From: an uncultured Bacteroidota bacterium
GTDB lineage: Bacteria; Bacteroidota; Bacteroidia; Chitinophagales; Chitinophagaceae
Reading direction: 5' to 3'
NCBI GenBank assembly: GCA_903821465.1
Contig: CAIJLK010000104.1
Location: 1-44,489, forward strand
Length of the DNA stretch: 44,489 nt
Part shown: one piece after another, positions 25,591-34,010 of the stretch
How the letters are laid out: each line of letters starts with the position of its first letter
Numbering within the stretch: the first letter of the stretch is position 1
Program-made: the position numbers and the translations under genes
Notes under the pieces: generated by a model
What the model was told of the DNA's origin: nothing
Seen by the model: the letters and a program-made list of their open reading frames with translations, nothing else
Database searches by the model: none

Positions 25591-26064
25591 ATGGGTAATC
25601 TGGTTAATGAAAATGTATTTGATATGACTACAAATGAACATCCTACAGTTACAGCCATTCCTGTAGCACCCAATGAGCCCATTTATAATATTCCATTGCA
25701 CTATCGCAAAATGGAAAACCTGCACATTGTTTTCTGGCTGTTCAAAGATGTGGCCTGGTGTATGGTTTGGAAACCACTTGGAATTGTTATGATCTTCCCA
25801 ACTTTAATTGTTTCGATTCTGATAGCTTGGAGAACCCGTCAATTTATGTCTGAACTCTGCCATAATCTAGCCATTACCATTTGGATTACGGCCAACTCTT
25901 ATTGGATGATTAGTGAATTCGTGGGTTTTGATACCCACCCCTTATTCGGCAGTTTCACTATGAAACACCTTGCGATCATTCCTTTTAGCATCGGATTGCT
26001 GATCTTGGGCTTTTACTACCTCATCTGGAAGCCCCGCCACAAGAACGAACTTGAAACAATGTAG
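25591..26064 (+). CDS. Conserved membrane protein of unknown function
   Basis: A 157-residue protein with a soluble N-terminus of about 40 residues, then roughly four hydrophobic segments rich in Trp: FWLFKDVAWCMVW, PLGIVMIFPTLIVSILIAW, ELCHNLAITIWITANSYWM and AIIPFSIGLLILGFYYLIW. Charged or potentially metal-binding residues lie near the membrane (HYRKMENLH, ELCHNLA, GFDTHP). I do not recognise a named family. The pattern WKPLG...WRTRQ looks conserved-type rather than random coding. A second Met at 25624 is a possible start. It has no close partner: 51 bp separate it from the FAD oxidoreductase upstream, and a 373-bp non-coding stretch follows. Confidence 0.7.
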   Translation: MGNLVNENVFDMTTNEHPTVTAIPVAPNEPIYNIPLHYRKMENLHIVFWLFKDVAWCMVWKPLGIVMIFPTLIVSILIAWRTRQFMSELCHNLAITIWITANSYWMISEFVGFDTHPLFGSFTMKHLAIIPFSIGLLILGFYYLIWKPRHKNELETM

Positions 26065-26154
26065 CAAATTTTGACCCTTTTTTAGCTGTTTTACCACTCT
26101 TCATACATACTCTACCACTGGTATGAATGCGTGGCCCGCTAGACCCGTATCCCC

Positions 26155-26186
26155 TTTGAAGCAGGCCTTCCAACCCTATATCTTTA
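26155..26186 (+). promoter_or_regulatory. Putative promoter (TTTG-N20-TATCTTTA)
   Basis: TTTG at 26155-26158, a 20-bp spacer and TATCTTTA at 26179-26186. This is one base from the Bacteroidota consensus with correct spacing, making it one of the better promoter matches in the window. The nearest long gene begins about 250 bp downstream. Confidence 0.5.
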
Positions 26187-26222
26187 CTGTATCAAAGAAA
26201 ACGGAGCTAGTCTCCCAACCAC

Positions 26223-26297
26223 ATGAACCACTTATTGGAATTTCTTTTCGGACGTTGCAGACAGCGTGAAAACCCACCAGAAATTCATCGGCTATAA
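26223..26297 (+). CDS. Possible 24-residue leader peptide
   Basis: A short frame begins with MNHLLEFLFGRCRQ and ends in NPPEIHRL, 30 bp beyond the expected start point of the 26155 promoter. It has a hydrophobic start, one Cys and a basic, Pro-containing tail. It resembles no peptide I can name. No Shine-Dalgarno sequence is visible, but few genes in this window have one. It could be a regulatory leader peptide, a small functional protein or chance. Confidence 0.3.
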   Translation: MNHLLEFLFGRCRQRENPPEIHRL

Positions 26298-26446
26298 TTC
26301 AGCCAAGAAATCCATCAAAAAAATTAGTCACCCGAAAGCACTAACCAGCATTAAGCGGGTTAACTTTAGCATCAACCTATATTTTGATGGTGGTCGATCA
26401 ACGGCCCGAGTATCAACAAAATTGAAAACTGACATTTATGTATACC

Positions 26447-26779
26447 ATGAAACCGATCGTATTAGCGATTTTGGGAGGCGCTGCCTTATTATATTTAATT
26501 TCTTGCCAAGACCCTCAGCCCAATGAGGATGTAACCAACACTGTAAACAAATCTGGTGCTATTGAAAGCGCTGTGAAAGTAGAACACTTAGATAGCTTGC
26601 ACGATATTCTAGTTACTTCTCATGCTGTATGGGCACACGATAGTTTGATCAAAAATATTGTTTACCGCGATACCCTTCCTAGTTTGGGCATCCATAATAC
26701 TTATGCTGAAAATCAGGATGGCGATACAAAAGCTATTTCAGTTAAGAAGGATTATGAAATTTATATCACTGTTAAGTAA
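26447..26779 (+). CDS. Small lipoprotein of unknown function
   Basis: A 110-residue protein with a lipoprotein signal sequence: MKPIVLAILGGAALLYLISC, lipobox LISC with Cys20 the lipidated residue. The mature part (about 90 residues) is polar and acidic, with HDSLIKNIVYRDTLP and a C-terminal beta-rich EIYITVK. An alternative ATG lies three codons upstream at 26438. It precedes a second lipoprotein gene by 6 bp and, through it, a YgiC-like ligase gene, so the three are probably one transcript. Its location after the lipobox (DPQP) suggests the outer-membrane inner face, but surface export is possible in this phylum. No family recognised. Confidence 0.7.
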   Translation: MKPIVLAILGGAALLYLISCQDPQPNEDVTNTVNKSGAIESAVKVEHLDSLHDILVTSHAVWAHDSLIKNIVYRDTLPSLGIHNTYAENQDGDTKAISVKKDYEIYITVK

Positions 26780-26785
26780 ACAAAA

Positions 26786-27124
26786 ATGAAGAAATCAAAA
26801 TATGTTCAGCTAGTGTTGATTACAGCTGCATTAGCAAGTTGTAATCAAGCAAAAAAACCGGATTGGGGAGATAACTCTAACATGCATATCCGAAGCGATA
26901 GCACGGCTCCTTATACCAATGTACATCATAACGCTGGCATAGGAACTGCTCTGCTTTGGTATTATGCATTCAGACCCTATGGCAATTATAACAATGGCTT
27001 TTATCAACGCGCAGGATATTATTCCAGTGCCATCCATCCTAGTTCCAATATTGGATCGAATGGTTTTAAAGCAGCAGTAAGCAGGGGTGGATTTGGAAGG
27101 AGCGGATTTAGCGTTTCTTCATAA
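26786..27124 (+). CDS. YgiB-like (UPF0441/DUF1190-type) lipoprotein
   Basis: A 112-residue lipoprotein with lipobox LASC (Cys19). The mature chain has an aromatic middle (GTALLWYYAFRPYGNYNNGFYQ) and a Ser/Gly-rich tail, AVSRGGFGRSGFS. That tail recalls the C-terminus of enterobacterial YgiB/YjfM proteins, whose genes also sit directly upstream of a glutathionylspermidine-synthase-like gene (ygiC/yjfC). The next gene here is exactly such a ligase, 18 bp downstream. The family call therefore rests on tail resemblance plus gene order, not on a full alignment. Confidence 0.6.
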   Translation: MKKSKYVQLVLITAALASCNQAKKPDWGDNSNMHIRSDSTAPYTNVHHNAGIGTALLWYYAFRPYGNYNNGFYQRAGYYSSAIHPSSNIGSNGFKAAVSRGGFGRSGFSVSS

Positions 27125-27142
27125 AAAATTATTCAAAGAATC

Positions 27143-28273
27143 ATGGAAAGAAATAAAATTACTGCCAGAAATAATTGGCAGAACGAAGTAGAAAAATTAG
27201 GCTTTGGTTTTCATAGTACCAATGTTCCGTATTGGGATGAATCGGTTTATTATAGTTTTGAAATGCCTGAAATTTTGGCGATTGAAAAAGCTACCAATGA
27301 ATTATGGGATCTTTGTTTAGGTGCCGTACAACATGTAATGGATAATAATTTGTACCACAAATTTAATATCCCTGAATGGGCGATTGAGATGATCGAAAAA
27401 AGTTGGACCGAAGATCATCCTGCTATTTACGGACGATTTGATTTGTGTTATAAAGATCGGCAAATTAAAATGCTGGAATTCAATGCCGACACGCCAACCA
27501 GTTTGTATGAAGCCGGTATTGTACAATGGTTTTGGCTACAAGACTTTGATAAAAGCAAGGACCAGTTTAATAGTGTTCACGAGAAATTGATCAACTATTG
27601 GAAGTACTTAAAAAATTATTTGAATCCAGGTATTTTGCATTTTACTTGCCTGAAAGAAACATTGGAAGATTTAACGAATACGGAATATTTGCGCGATTGT
27701 GCCATACAAGCAGGCATAGAAACTAAATTAGTTTTTATCGATGATATTGGTTGGGATGATGATGGAAAACAATTCCTTGATTTAGAAGATGAGCCGATCA
27801 AAAACATTTTTAAATTGTATCCCTGGGAATGGATCCTGGCCGAATCGTTTGGTAAAAATATTCCGAACGATTCTAATAGGGCATTGTGGATCGAACCAGC
27901 ATGGAAAATGATCTTATCGAATAAAGCCATCCTTCCAATTTTATGGGAATTATATCCTGATTGTCCGTATTTATTACCCGCTTATTTTGAAGCAGATAAA
28001 TTAACGAACTATGTTAAGAAACCTATCCTATCAAGAGAAGGTGCGAATATCGATCTGGTGATGAAAAATATGTCGCTTGCTAAAACAGAGGGACAATATG
28101 GTAATGAAGGATATATCTATCAAGAGTTATTTACACTGCCTAATTATGCAGATCATTATCCGGTAATCGGTTCTTGGATAATTGGCCAAGAAGCAGCAGG
28201 CATGGGCATTAGAGAGGCAGATAGTTTAATTACAGATAATAAAAGCAGATTTGTTCCACACTTGATTCAATAA
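27143..28273 (+). CDS. Glutathionylspermidine synthase family ATP-grasp ligase (YgiC-like)
   Basis: A 376-residue amide-bond ligase of the C-terminal glutathionylspermidine synthetase fold. Conserved segments include MLEFNADTPTSLYEAG (residues 110-125), where acidic residues bind Mg-ATP, and PIWEL/YPDCPYLLPAYFE and KKPILSREGANI near the C-terminal ATP-binding strands. It lacks the N-terminal CHAP amidase domain of E. coli GspS, like YgiC/YjfC. YgiC-type proteins have no settled substrate. With the two preceding lipoprotein genes it forms a compact envelope-related module. Its stop codon lies 6 bp from the stop of the convergent MFS gene, with no terminator in between. Confidence 0.85.
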   Translation: MERNKITARNNWQNEVEKLGFGFHSTNVPYWDESVYYSFEMPEILAIEKATNELWDLCLGAVQHVMDNNLYHKFNIPEWAIEMIEKSWTEDHPAIYGRFDLCYKDRQIKMLEFNADTPTSLYEAGIVQWFWLQDFDKSKDQFNSVHEKLINYWKYLKNYLNPGILHFTCLKETLEDLTNTEYLRDCAIQAGIETKLVFIDDIGWDDDGKQFLDLEDEPIKNIFKLYPWEWILAESFGKNIPNDSNRALWIEPAWKMILSNKAILPILWELYPDCPYLLPAYFEADKLTNYVKKPILSREGANIDLVMKNMSLAKTEGQYGNEGYIYQELFTLPNYADHYPVIGSWIIGQEAAGMGIREADSLITDNKSRFVPHLIQ

Positions 28274-28279
28274 AAAAAA

Positions 28280-29419
28280 TTACCATTTCACCCTGCTTGC
28301 CAGAACAGTGATACTAAAACCTAGTATGGCAATCAGTGTGAAAGACCATCTTAAACTGGAGTATTCAGCGATGGTGCCGATTAATGGGGGGCCTAATAAA
28401 AATCCAATAAATCCAATTGTAGAAATAGCAGCAAGTGCTGCACCGGGCGACATGGTTTTTGATTTTCCTGCGGCACTATATACCAGCGGCACAACAGAGG
28501 AAACTCCTAATCCCACCAGCATAAATCCAAATCCAGCAGTTAATATAAATGGAAAAATTACTGCAATTAATAACCCACTTGTTATGCAGATCCCACTTGC
28601 AATTAAAACGGTTTTAATACCTACGCTATGTGTGATGCGATCGCTAACAAATCTGCCACTTGCCATCATTCCCATGAATAATAAATAACCTAGGGTAACT
28701 AATTGTGGAGGGGCTTGCACAATTTTTTGAAAGTATACTCCGCTCCAGTCAAACATGGTTCCTTCGCATACCATGCTTCCAAATGCAATCAATCCATAAA
28801 TCAAAATAAACCGATCAGGCTTAGTGAAAAAAGAAGCACTAGCACCGCCTTTACTATCCCGCACAGTAGCCTGAGAAAAATAAATCACCAATCCTGCATC
28901 TAATATATAAATGATCAGAAAATGAATCAATGGATTTAGTTTCAATGCAATAATTAATGTTCCTAATGCCGCTCCAGTAAAACCCGCTAAACTCCAGATA
29001 CCATGAAAACTGGCCATGATGGTTTTGCCATACATCTGTTCAACCGCAATGGCTTGTGTATTAACAGAGATATTGAAGAAATTGCCAAAACTGCCAAAGA
29101 AAAATAGCGCCAAAGCTAAGTGCCAGGGCTGTTGTACCAGTCCGATCATAACCAAGGTAGAAGGATAAAAAAAGGCGGCAAATAATAAAATGGTTCTGCT
29201 TCCCAGCTTTGAAATGATCCATCCTGTGAAGGGCAAACTAAACATGGTACCCACAGGCATTGCAAAAAGAATTAGACCCAATTGTCCATCACTCAAACCT
29301 AAATGATGCTTGATATCAGGGATGCGGCTAGCCCAACTAGCAAAACAAAGACCTGCAATAAAAAAGAAAACCGCGATCGCTATCCGGTAGTTTTTGGGAC
29401 TGATTGTAATCGAATTCAT
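28280..29419 (-). CDS. MFS transporter
   Basis: A 379-residue integral membrane transporter with about 12 hydrophobic helices. The first loop motif [14 protein letters not shown] is the major facilitator signature between helices 2 and 3. The opening segment [19 protein letters not shown] resembles the YbjJ/FucP-distant group of small MFS permeases. The substrate cannot be inferred. It is convergent with the YgiC-like gene and divergent from aspS; 108 bp separate the two start codons. No operon partner. Confidence 0.85.
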   Translation of the reverse strand: MNSITISPKNYRIAIAVFFFIAGLCFASWASRIPDIKHHLGLSDGQLGLILFAMPVGTMFSLPFTGWIISKLGSRTILLFAAFFYPSTLVMIGLVQQPWHLALALFFFGSFGNFFNISVNTQAIAVEQMYGKTIMASFHGIWSLAGFTGAALGTLIIALKLNPLIHFLIIYILDAGLVIYFSQATVRDSKGGASASFFTKPDRFILIYGLIAFGSMVCEGTMFDWSGVYFQKIVQAPPQLVTLGYLLFMGMMASGRFVSDRITHSVGIKTVLIASGICITSGLLIAVIFPFILTAGFGFMLVGLGVSSVVPLVYSAAGKSKTMSPGAALAAISTIGFIGFLLGPPLIGTIAEYSSLRWSFTLIAILGFSITVLASRVKW

Positions 29420-29461
29420 TCAATTAAAGGTATGACGGGGAGGGAAGTGACCCAAATCGGT

Positions 29462-29469
29462 TATATTTG
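29462..29469 (+). promoter_or_regulatory. aspS -7 element
   Basis: TATATTTG, a perfect TAnnTTTG match, lies 58 bp before the chosen aspS ATG. No TTTG is apparent at the normal -33 spacing. Its presence inside the upstream open frame supports starting aspS at 29528 rather than further upstream. Confidence 0.5.
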
Positions 29470-29527
29470 CGACCCGAAACATGGCCCGATTATAAAAATC
29501 GAGCATTTCAAATTCAAATTAGTTTAT

Positions 29528-31354
29528 ATGTATCGTTCGCACACTTGTGGTGAATTAAGAATTAGTGATGTTGGCAAGAAAGTTACGCTTGCAGGATGGG
29601 TTCAAACCGTTCGAAAATTTGGAGCGATTACTTTTGTGGATCTCCGAGATCGATATGGTATTACCCAATTATTAATGGGTGAAGATTTAAATGCCGTATT
29701 AGATGCCAATCCATTAGGAAGAGAATACGTGTTGCAAGCAGAAGGAATTGTTTCAGAAAGAAGTAATAAGAATACCCATATCGCAACCGGCGAAGTAGAA
29801 ATTGCCATCAGCAGTTTCAAGATTCTAAACAAATCTGCCGTGCCTCCATTTACCATTCAGGATGATACCGATGGTGGAGAAGACCTACGCATGAAATATC
29901 GTTACCTAGATCTACGTAGAAACGCAGTGAAAAAAAATATGGAACTGCGTTATGCGGTGAGTAGATCTGCCAGAAACTATTTACATGAAAATAATTTCAT
30001 GGATATTGAAACGCCTTTCTTAATTAAATCTACCCCAGAAGGAGCAAGAGATTTTGTGGTGCCATCAAGAATGAATGCGGGTCAGTTTTATGCATTACCC
30101 CAATCTCCACAAACATTCAAACAATTGTTGATGGTGAGCGGTTACGATCGTTACTATCAAATTGTAAAGTGTTTTAGAGATGAGGATCTGAGAGCAGATC
30201 GTCAGCCCGAGTTTACACAGATCGATTGTGAAATGTGTTTCGTAGAGCAAGAAGATATCTTGAACATGTTTGAAGGTTTGGTAAAACGCATTTTCAAAGA
30301 CGTGAAGAATATCGATTATACTGAATTGGTTGAACGCATGAGTTGGGAAGATGCGATGTGGCAATTTGGAAACGACAAACCAGATATTCGTTTCGGTATG
30401 AAGATCGCGAATTTGAAATCTGCATTCTTAAAGGGCGGAAAGATTAGCGCGATTGGTGAACTAATTAATGGCGCAGGTTTCGGTGTGTTTGATAATGCGG
30501 AAACTGTTTTGGCAATTGCAGCTCCTGGTTGTAGCGAATACACGCGTAAACAAACTGATGAATTAACTGAGTGGGTGAAGCGTCCGCAGATTGGCATGAA
30601 TGGTTTGATCTATATCAAATGTAATGCTGATGGAACTTATAAGAGTAGCGTTGATAAATTCTATCCAGAAGATAAATTAAAAGCCATCGCTGATGCAGCA
30701 GGTGCGGTAGGGGGCGACTTAGTATTAATTTTAGCTGGACGTGAAGAAAGAACCCGCAAAGCAACAAGTGAGCTACGTTTAGAAATGGGTAAGCGTTTGG
30801 GCTTTAGAAAAGATAATGAATTTAAAATGCTATGGGTATTAGATTTCCCATTATTCGAATATGCAGAGGAAGATAATCGCTGGGTTGCTCGTCACCATCC
30901 GTTCACCTCTCCTAAACCAGAAGAGATCGAGATCATGATCAACAACAATCCCTTGATCGAAAACGCGGATAAATATTTAGAGCATCCTTATTCCAATATC
31001 AAGGCCAATGCTTATGATATGGTATTGAACGGAAATGAAATTGGCGGTGGTTCGATTCGGATTTATCAAAGAGCACTGCAAGAGAAAATGTTTGCAGCCC
31101 TTGGAATGAGCGAAGAAGAAGCCAACCAAAAATTCGGATTCTTATTAGGCGCTTTTGAATATGGGGCACCACCACACGGCGGATTGGCATTCGGTTTTGA
31201 TCGCCTTTGCGCTATCATTGGCGGAAGCGAAAGCATCCGCGACTTTATTGCATTCCCTAAAAACAATAGTGGCCGCGATGTGATGATCGATGCACCGGGA
31301 CCAATTGATGAAAAACAATTCACAGAATTGCAGATCAAATTAAATATTAAATAA
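29528..31354 (+). CDS. aspS: Aspartyl-tRNA synthetase
   Basis: Charges tRNA-Asp with aspartate. The 608-residue protein has an N-terminal OB-fold anticodon domain ([19 protein letters not shown]), then class II motif 2 ([18 protein letters not shown]), a bacterial GAD insertion domain (residues about 290-420) and motif 3 ([15 protein letters not shown]). The frame stays open for 75 codons upstream, but the -7 box lies there and MYRSHTCGE is the usual start, so 29528 is chosen. A strong terminator follows the stop. No tRNA genes are nearby. Confidence 0.96.
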   Translation: MYRSHTCGELRISDVGKKVTLAGWVQTVRKFGAITFVDLRDRYGITQLLMGEDLNAVLDANPLGREYVLQAEGIVSERSNKNTHIATGEVEIAISSFKILNKSAVPPFTIQDDTDGGEDLRMKYRYLDLRRNAVKKNMELRYAVSRSARNYLHENNFMDIETPFLIKSTPEGARDFVVPSRMNAGQFYALPQSPQTFKQLLMVSGYDRYYQIVKCFRDEDLRADRQPEFTQIDCEMCFVEQEDILNMFEGLVKRIFKDVKNIDYTELVERMSWEDAMWQFGNDKPDIRFGMKIANLKSAFLKGGKISAIGELINGAGFGVFDNAETVLAIAAPGCSEYTRKQTDELTEWVKRPQIGMNGLIYIKCNADGTYKSSVDKFYPEDKLKAIADAAGAVGGDLVLILAGREERTRKATSELRLEMGKRLGFRKDNEFKMLWVLDFPLFEYAEEDNRWVARHHPFTSPKPEEIEIMINNNPLIENADKYLEHPYSNIKANAYDMVLNGNEIGGGSIRIYQRALQEKMFAALGMSEEEANQKFGFLLGAFEYGAPPHGGLAFGFDRLCAIIGGSESIRDFIAFPKNNSGRDVMIDAPGPIDEKQFTELQIKLNIK

Positions 31355-31375
31355 TTTTCTATACTTATATTAATT

Positions 31376-31416
31376 AACGGGAAACTCTAAATTATTCGAG
31401 TTTCCCGTTATTTTTT
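31376..31416 (+). terminator. Terminator after aspS
   Basis: A perfect 12-bp stem, AACGGGAAACTC / GAGTTTCCCGTT, with a 10-nt loop, followed by ATTTTTT. Confidence 0.9.
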
Positions 31417-31490
31417 ACAAATAATTCTATATTAACATAGATATTTTCTAAATTTTTACCCGTTCAATCAAAAATATTCATACTTTACAT

Positions 31491-31534
31491 AAGTTGCTTT
31501 CTAAGCCATTATGGCTGGCATGCAACTTTTTTTT
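31491..31534 (+). promoter_or_regulatory. Leader hairpin with T8 run before the ATP-grasp gene
   Basis: Outer stem AAGTTGC (31491-31497) / GCAACTT (31522-31528) encloses an inner inverted repeat AGCCAT/ATGGCT, and the 3' arm merges into T8 (31527-31534), about 20 bp before the next coding start. It lies beyond the aspS terminator, so it looks like an attenuator or structured leader rather than a second aspS terminator. TACTTTAC at 31481 could be a weak -7 box. Confidence 0.5.
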
Positions 31535-31555
31535 GGTAACTGATCATACAATTTG

Positions 31556-33007
31556 ATGCTTATGACGGGTGAGACCCTATTTAACCAATACCCCATTGCC
31601 TCCGATATTTGGGACGAGATGATGAGCGCTGAGGGTATCAGACAACAGTACCATTCTTTTTACGAGACAGGGCGACAATTGCATCTAGACGATTTGCTTC
31701 AAAAGCACAAATTGGCGGCCGAGCTGTTCATGAGTCAGGGTATCACTTTTACTGTATATAGCGAGAACGAGGGAATTGAAAGGATCTTCCCATTCGACAT
31801 TATTCCCCGAATTATAACTGGTGCAGAATGGGACCATATTGAAAAGGGAATTAAGCAGCGTTTAACCGCCCTGAATTTATTCTTAAAAGATATTTATAAC
31901 GAGCAACAAATTGTAAAGGACGGCATCATCCCTGCTGATTTAATTGCGTCTTGTCCCCATTTCACCCGCGAAGTCTTCGGCATACAAGTACCTTTTGATA
32001 TTTATGTACATATAGCTGGTATCGATTTGATCAGAGGGGAGGATGGAACATTTTATATCCTAGAAGATAATTTAAGAACGCCATCTGGTGTTTCTTATAT
32101 GCTCGAAAACAGAGAAGTTACCAAACGCATTTTCCCAAATTTATTGGGCGAGAGTAACGTGCGGATGATGAACAATTATCCTTTGCTATTACACGATAAT
32201 TTAGTTGCATTTGCACCCAAGCAAATTGCAAATCCTACGGTGGTTTTATTGACACCAGGTATCTATAATTCTGCCTACTTCGAACACACATTCTTAGCTC
32301 GTCAGATGGGAATTCAATTAGTGGAGGGACGAGATCTGTTAGTGAACGATCACAAAGTATATATGAAAACAACAGCGGGACTTCGTCATGTTGATGTGAT
32401 CTACCGAAGAATTGATGATGAGTTTTTAGATCCATTGGTATTCAGACCCGACAGCGCACTGGGAGTTCCTGGTTTGATTAGTGCTTATCGCAAGGGAAAT
32501 GTAGCCATCATCAATGCATTAGGTAATGGTGTGGCCGACGATAAAGCAGTCTACGCCTATGTTCCAGCCATGATTAAATATTATCTCAATGAAGAAATCA
32601 TCCTTCCAAATATTCCTACTTATCATATGAATAATGTGGAAGAAAGAAATTATGTATTTGAGAATATGGAGAAAATGGTGGTAAAAGAAACCAATCAATC
32701 TGGGGGTTACGGAATGGTCATGGGTAATAGTGCAACAGCAGAAGCGTTGAAAAAGGCGAAGGAAAATATTTTAGCGAATCCTAGAAATTTTATTGCGCAA
32801 CCTATTATTAAATTATCAACTGTTCCCTGTTTGATTGATGGAAAATTGCAACCCCGACATGTTGATCTGAGGCCTTATGCTTTATGCGGTCCGAACGGAA
32901 TAAATATTGTTCCCGGAGGATTAACCCGTGTAGCATTAAGGGAAGGATCTTTAGTTGTTAATTCTTCTCAAGGTGGTGGAAGTAAAGACACATGGGTAAT
33001 TGATTAA
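31556..33007 (+). CDS. Circularly permuted ATP-grasp protein (DUF404/DUF407 type)
   Basis: A 483-residue protein of the circularly permuted ATP-grasp type 2 family, predicted to form amide or peptide bonds using ATP. Typical segments: FPFDIIPRIITGAEWDHIEKGIKQR near residue 80, LNLFLKDIYNEQQIVKDG, the ATP/Mg-binding YILEDNLRTPSGVSYMLENR near residue 180, DVIYRRIDDEFLDP, and VVKETNQSGGYGMVMG close to the C-terminus. The ATG at 31556 is used; another at 31562 is possible. It heads the conserved trio with alpha-E and transglutaminase genes. The family's substrate is not established; peptide tagging or amidation is a published prediction class, not a demonstrated function for this protein. Confidence 0.92.
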   Translation: MLMTGETLFNQYPIASDIWDEMMSAEGIRQQYHSFYETGRQLHLDDLLQKHKLAAELFMSQGITFTVYSENEGIERIFPFDIIPRIITGAEWDHIEKGIKQRLTALNLFLKDIYNEQQIVKDGIIPADLIASCPHFTREVFGIQVPFDIYVHIAGIDLIRGEDGTFYILEDNLRTPSGVSYMLENREVTKRIFPNLLGESNVRMMNNYPLLLHDNLVAFAPKQIANPTVVLLTPGIYNSAYFEHTFLARQMGIQLVEGRDLLVNDHKVYMKTTAGLRHVDVIYRRIDDEFLDPLVFRPDSALGVPGLISAYRKGNVAIINALGNGVADDKAVYAYVPAMIKYYLNEEIILPNIPTYHMNNVEERNYVFENMEKMVVKETNQSGGYGMVMGNSATAEALKKAKENILANPRNFIAQPIIKLSTVPCLIDGKLQPRHVDLRPYALCGPNGINIVPGGLTRVALREGSLVVNSSQGGGSKDTWVID

Positions 33008-33056
33008 GCAGAAATTGTCGGAAACTAATTGAAGAACAAAGCACAATTCTTACAAC

Positions 33057-33998
33057 ATGTTAAGTAGAATCGCAGACTCACTATATTGGTTCCACCGCTA
33101 CATGGAAAGAGCGGACGGGATGTTACGCTTAATGAAGACCAGTTATATTTTATCTTTCGATAAAATGCAGGCCAGCGGCATGACATGGGAACCTTCTCTA
33201 AAGATCTTCACTTCTTTACCAAAGGAAGAAATTGAGCTTTTGAAAAAAGACAATGCTGCTGCTTTGTATTACTTATTTCTAGAAAGTAAAAATCGAAACT
33301 CTTTTAAAGTAATTATTACTCGTGCCCGTGAAAATGCAAGAGGCGTGCAGGATCAGATCACCAAAGAAGTTTGGGAGCAGATCAATCAGATGTATCATCA
33401 AATTAATCAACCTGGACTGAAAGAAAAACTAGCGGGACCCGACGCGATCATTACTATTGATTCATTCATTCATTTTAGCGATCAATTCTGTGGCATTTCA
33501 GATAGTACTATGCCTCGTGGACAGGGTTGGAACTATATGAACCTAGGTAAATACACAGAGCGTTGTTTATTAACTGCTGAGTTCACACATTCATTTTTTA
33601 AAAAACTCAACTTTAATTTAAAAGATGAGCAGGACATTATCTATTGGCGTAGTTTATTGTTGGCTTTATCTGGATACGAATTACACTTGAAGAATTATAG
33701 TAATCAAAACCACAATTACAACGTATTACAACAATTAGCTTTCGACAAAAATTTTCCTCGATCACTTTATTATTCTTTAGATAGGGCAAACAAATATTTA
33801 ACCGATATTGCAGCTTCTAATCCGGTGGAAGGAAGCATTCAGTTACTCCGCACCTATGGCAGACTTTATAGTTCTGTTAAGTTTGCGGATATTGAATTAG
33901 TAGAAAGAGAAGGGTTGGAAAAATATTTGATTTATGTCCGAAAAGAGCTCAATGAGTTCAGCCGCGATTTAGGCAGAATTTATTTCTCTTATTCTTAA
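33057..33998 (+). CDS. Alpha-E domain protein (DUF403)
   Basis: A 313-residue mostly helical protein starting MLSRIADSLYWFHRYMERADGML, the strongly conserved opening of the alpha-E family. Other typical stretches are ENARGVQDQITKEVWEQIN and GQGWNYMNLGKYTERCLLTA. In many bacteria it is encoded between or fused to the circularly permuted ATP-grasp and the transglutaminase, exactly as here: 49 bp after the first and 12 bp before the second. It has no known catalytic residues, and a scaffold or substrate-binding role is usually assumed. The family call is firm; the function is not. Confidence 0.92.
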   Translation: MLSRIADSLYWFHRYMERADGMLRLMKTSYILSFDKMQASGMTWEPSLKIFTSLPKEEIELLKKDNAAALYYLFLESKNRNSFKVIITRARENARGVQDQITKEVWEQINQMYHQINQPGLKEKLAGPDAIITIDSFIHFSDQFCGISDSTMPRGQGWNYMNLGKYTERCLLTAEFTHSFFKKLNFNLKDEQDIIYWRSLLLALSGYELHLKNYSNQNHNYNVLQQLAFDKNFPRSLYYSLDRANKYLTDIAASNPVEGSIQLLRTYGRLYSSVKFADIELVEREGLEKYLIYVRKELNEFSRDLGRIYFSYS

Positions 33999-34010
33999 AC
34001 AAAACCAAGA

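Larger units (their letters stand above)
26065..26437. other. 373-bp intergenic leader region before the lipoprotein genes
   Basis: Contains an inverted repeat TTCATAC (26100-26106) / GTATGAA (26121-26127), a promoter-like pair at 26155-26186, a small hairpin GGAG-CTAGT-CTCC (26202-26214), a possible 24-codon reading frame at 26223, and about 140 bp of unassigned sequence. If the promoter is real, the lipoprotein mRNA has a leader of roughly 240 nt. Confidence 0.5.

Noticed and set aside
26266..26526. An 86-codon GTG-start frame in the leader and start of the lipoprotein gene
   Set aside because: It overlaps the real lipoprotein gene in another frame, has basic low-complexity composition, and no signal or motif.
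29303..29527. 75-codon N-terminal extension of aspS
   Set aside because: It overlaps the divergent MFS gene and contains the likely aspS -7 box; the normal AspRS start is MYRSHTCGE at 29528.
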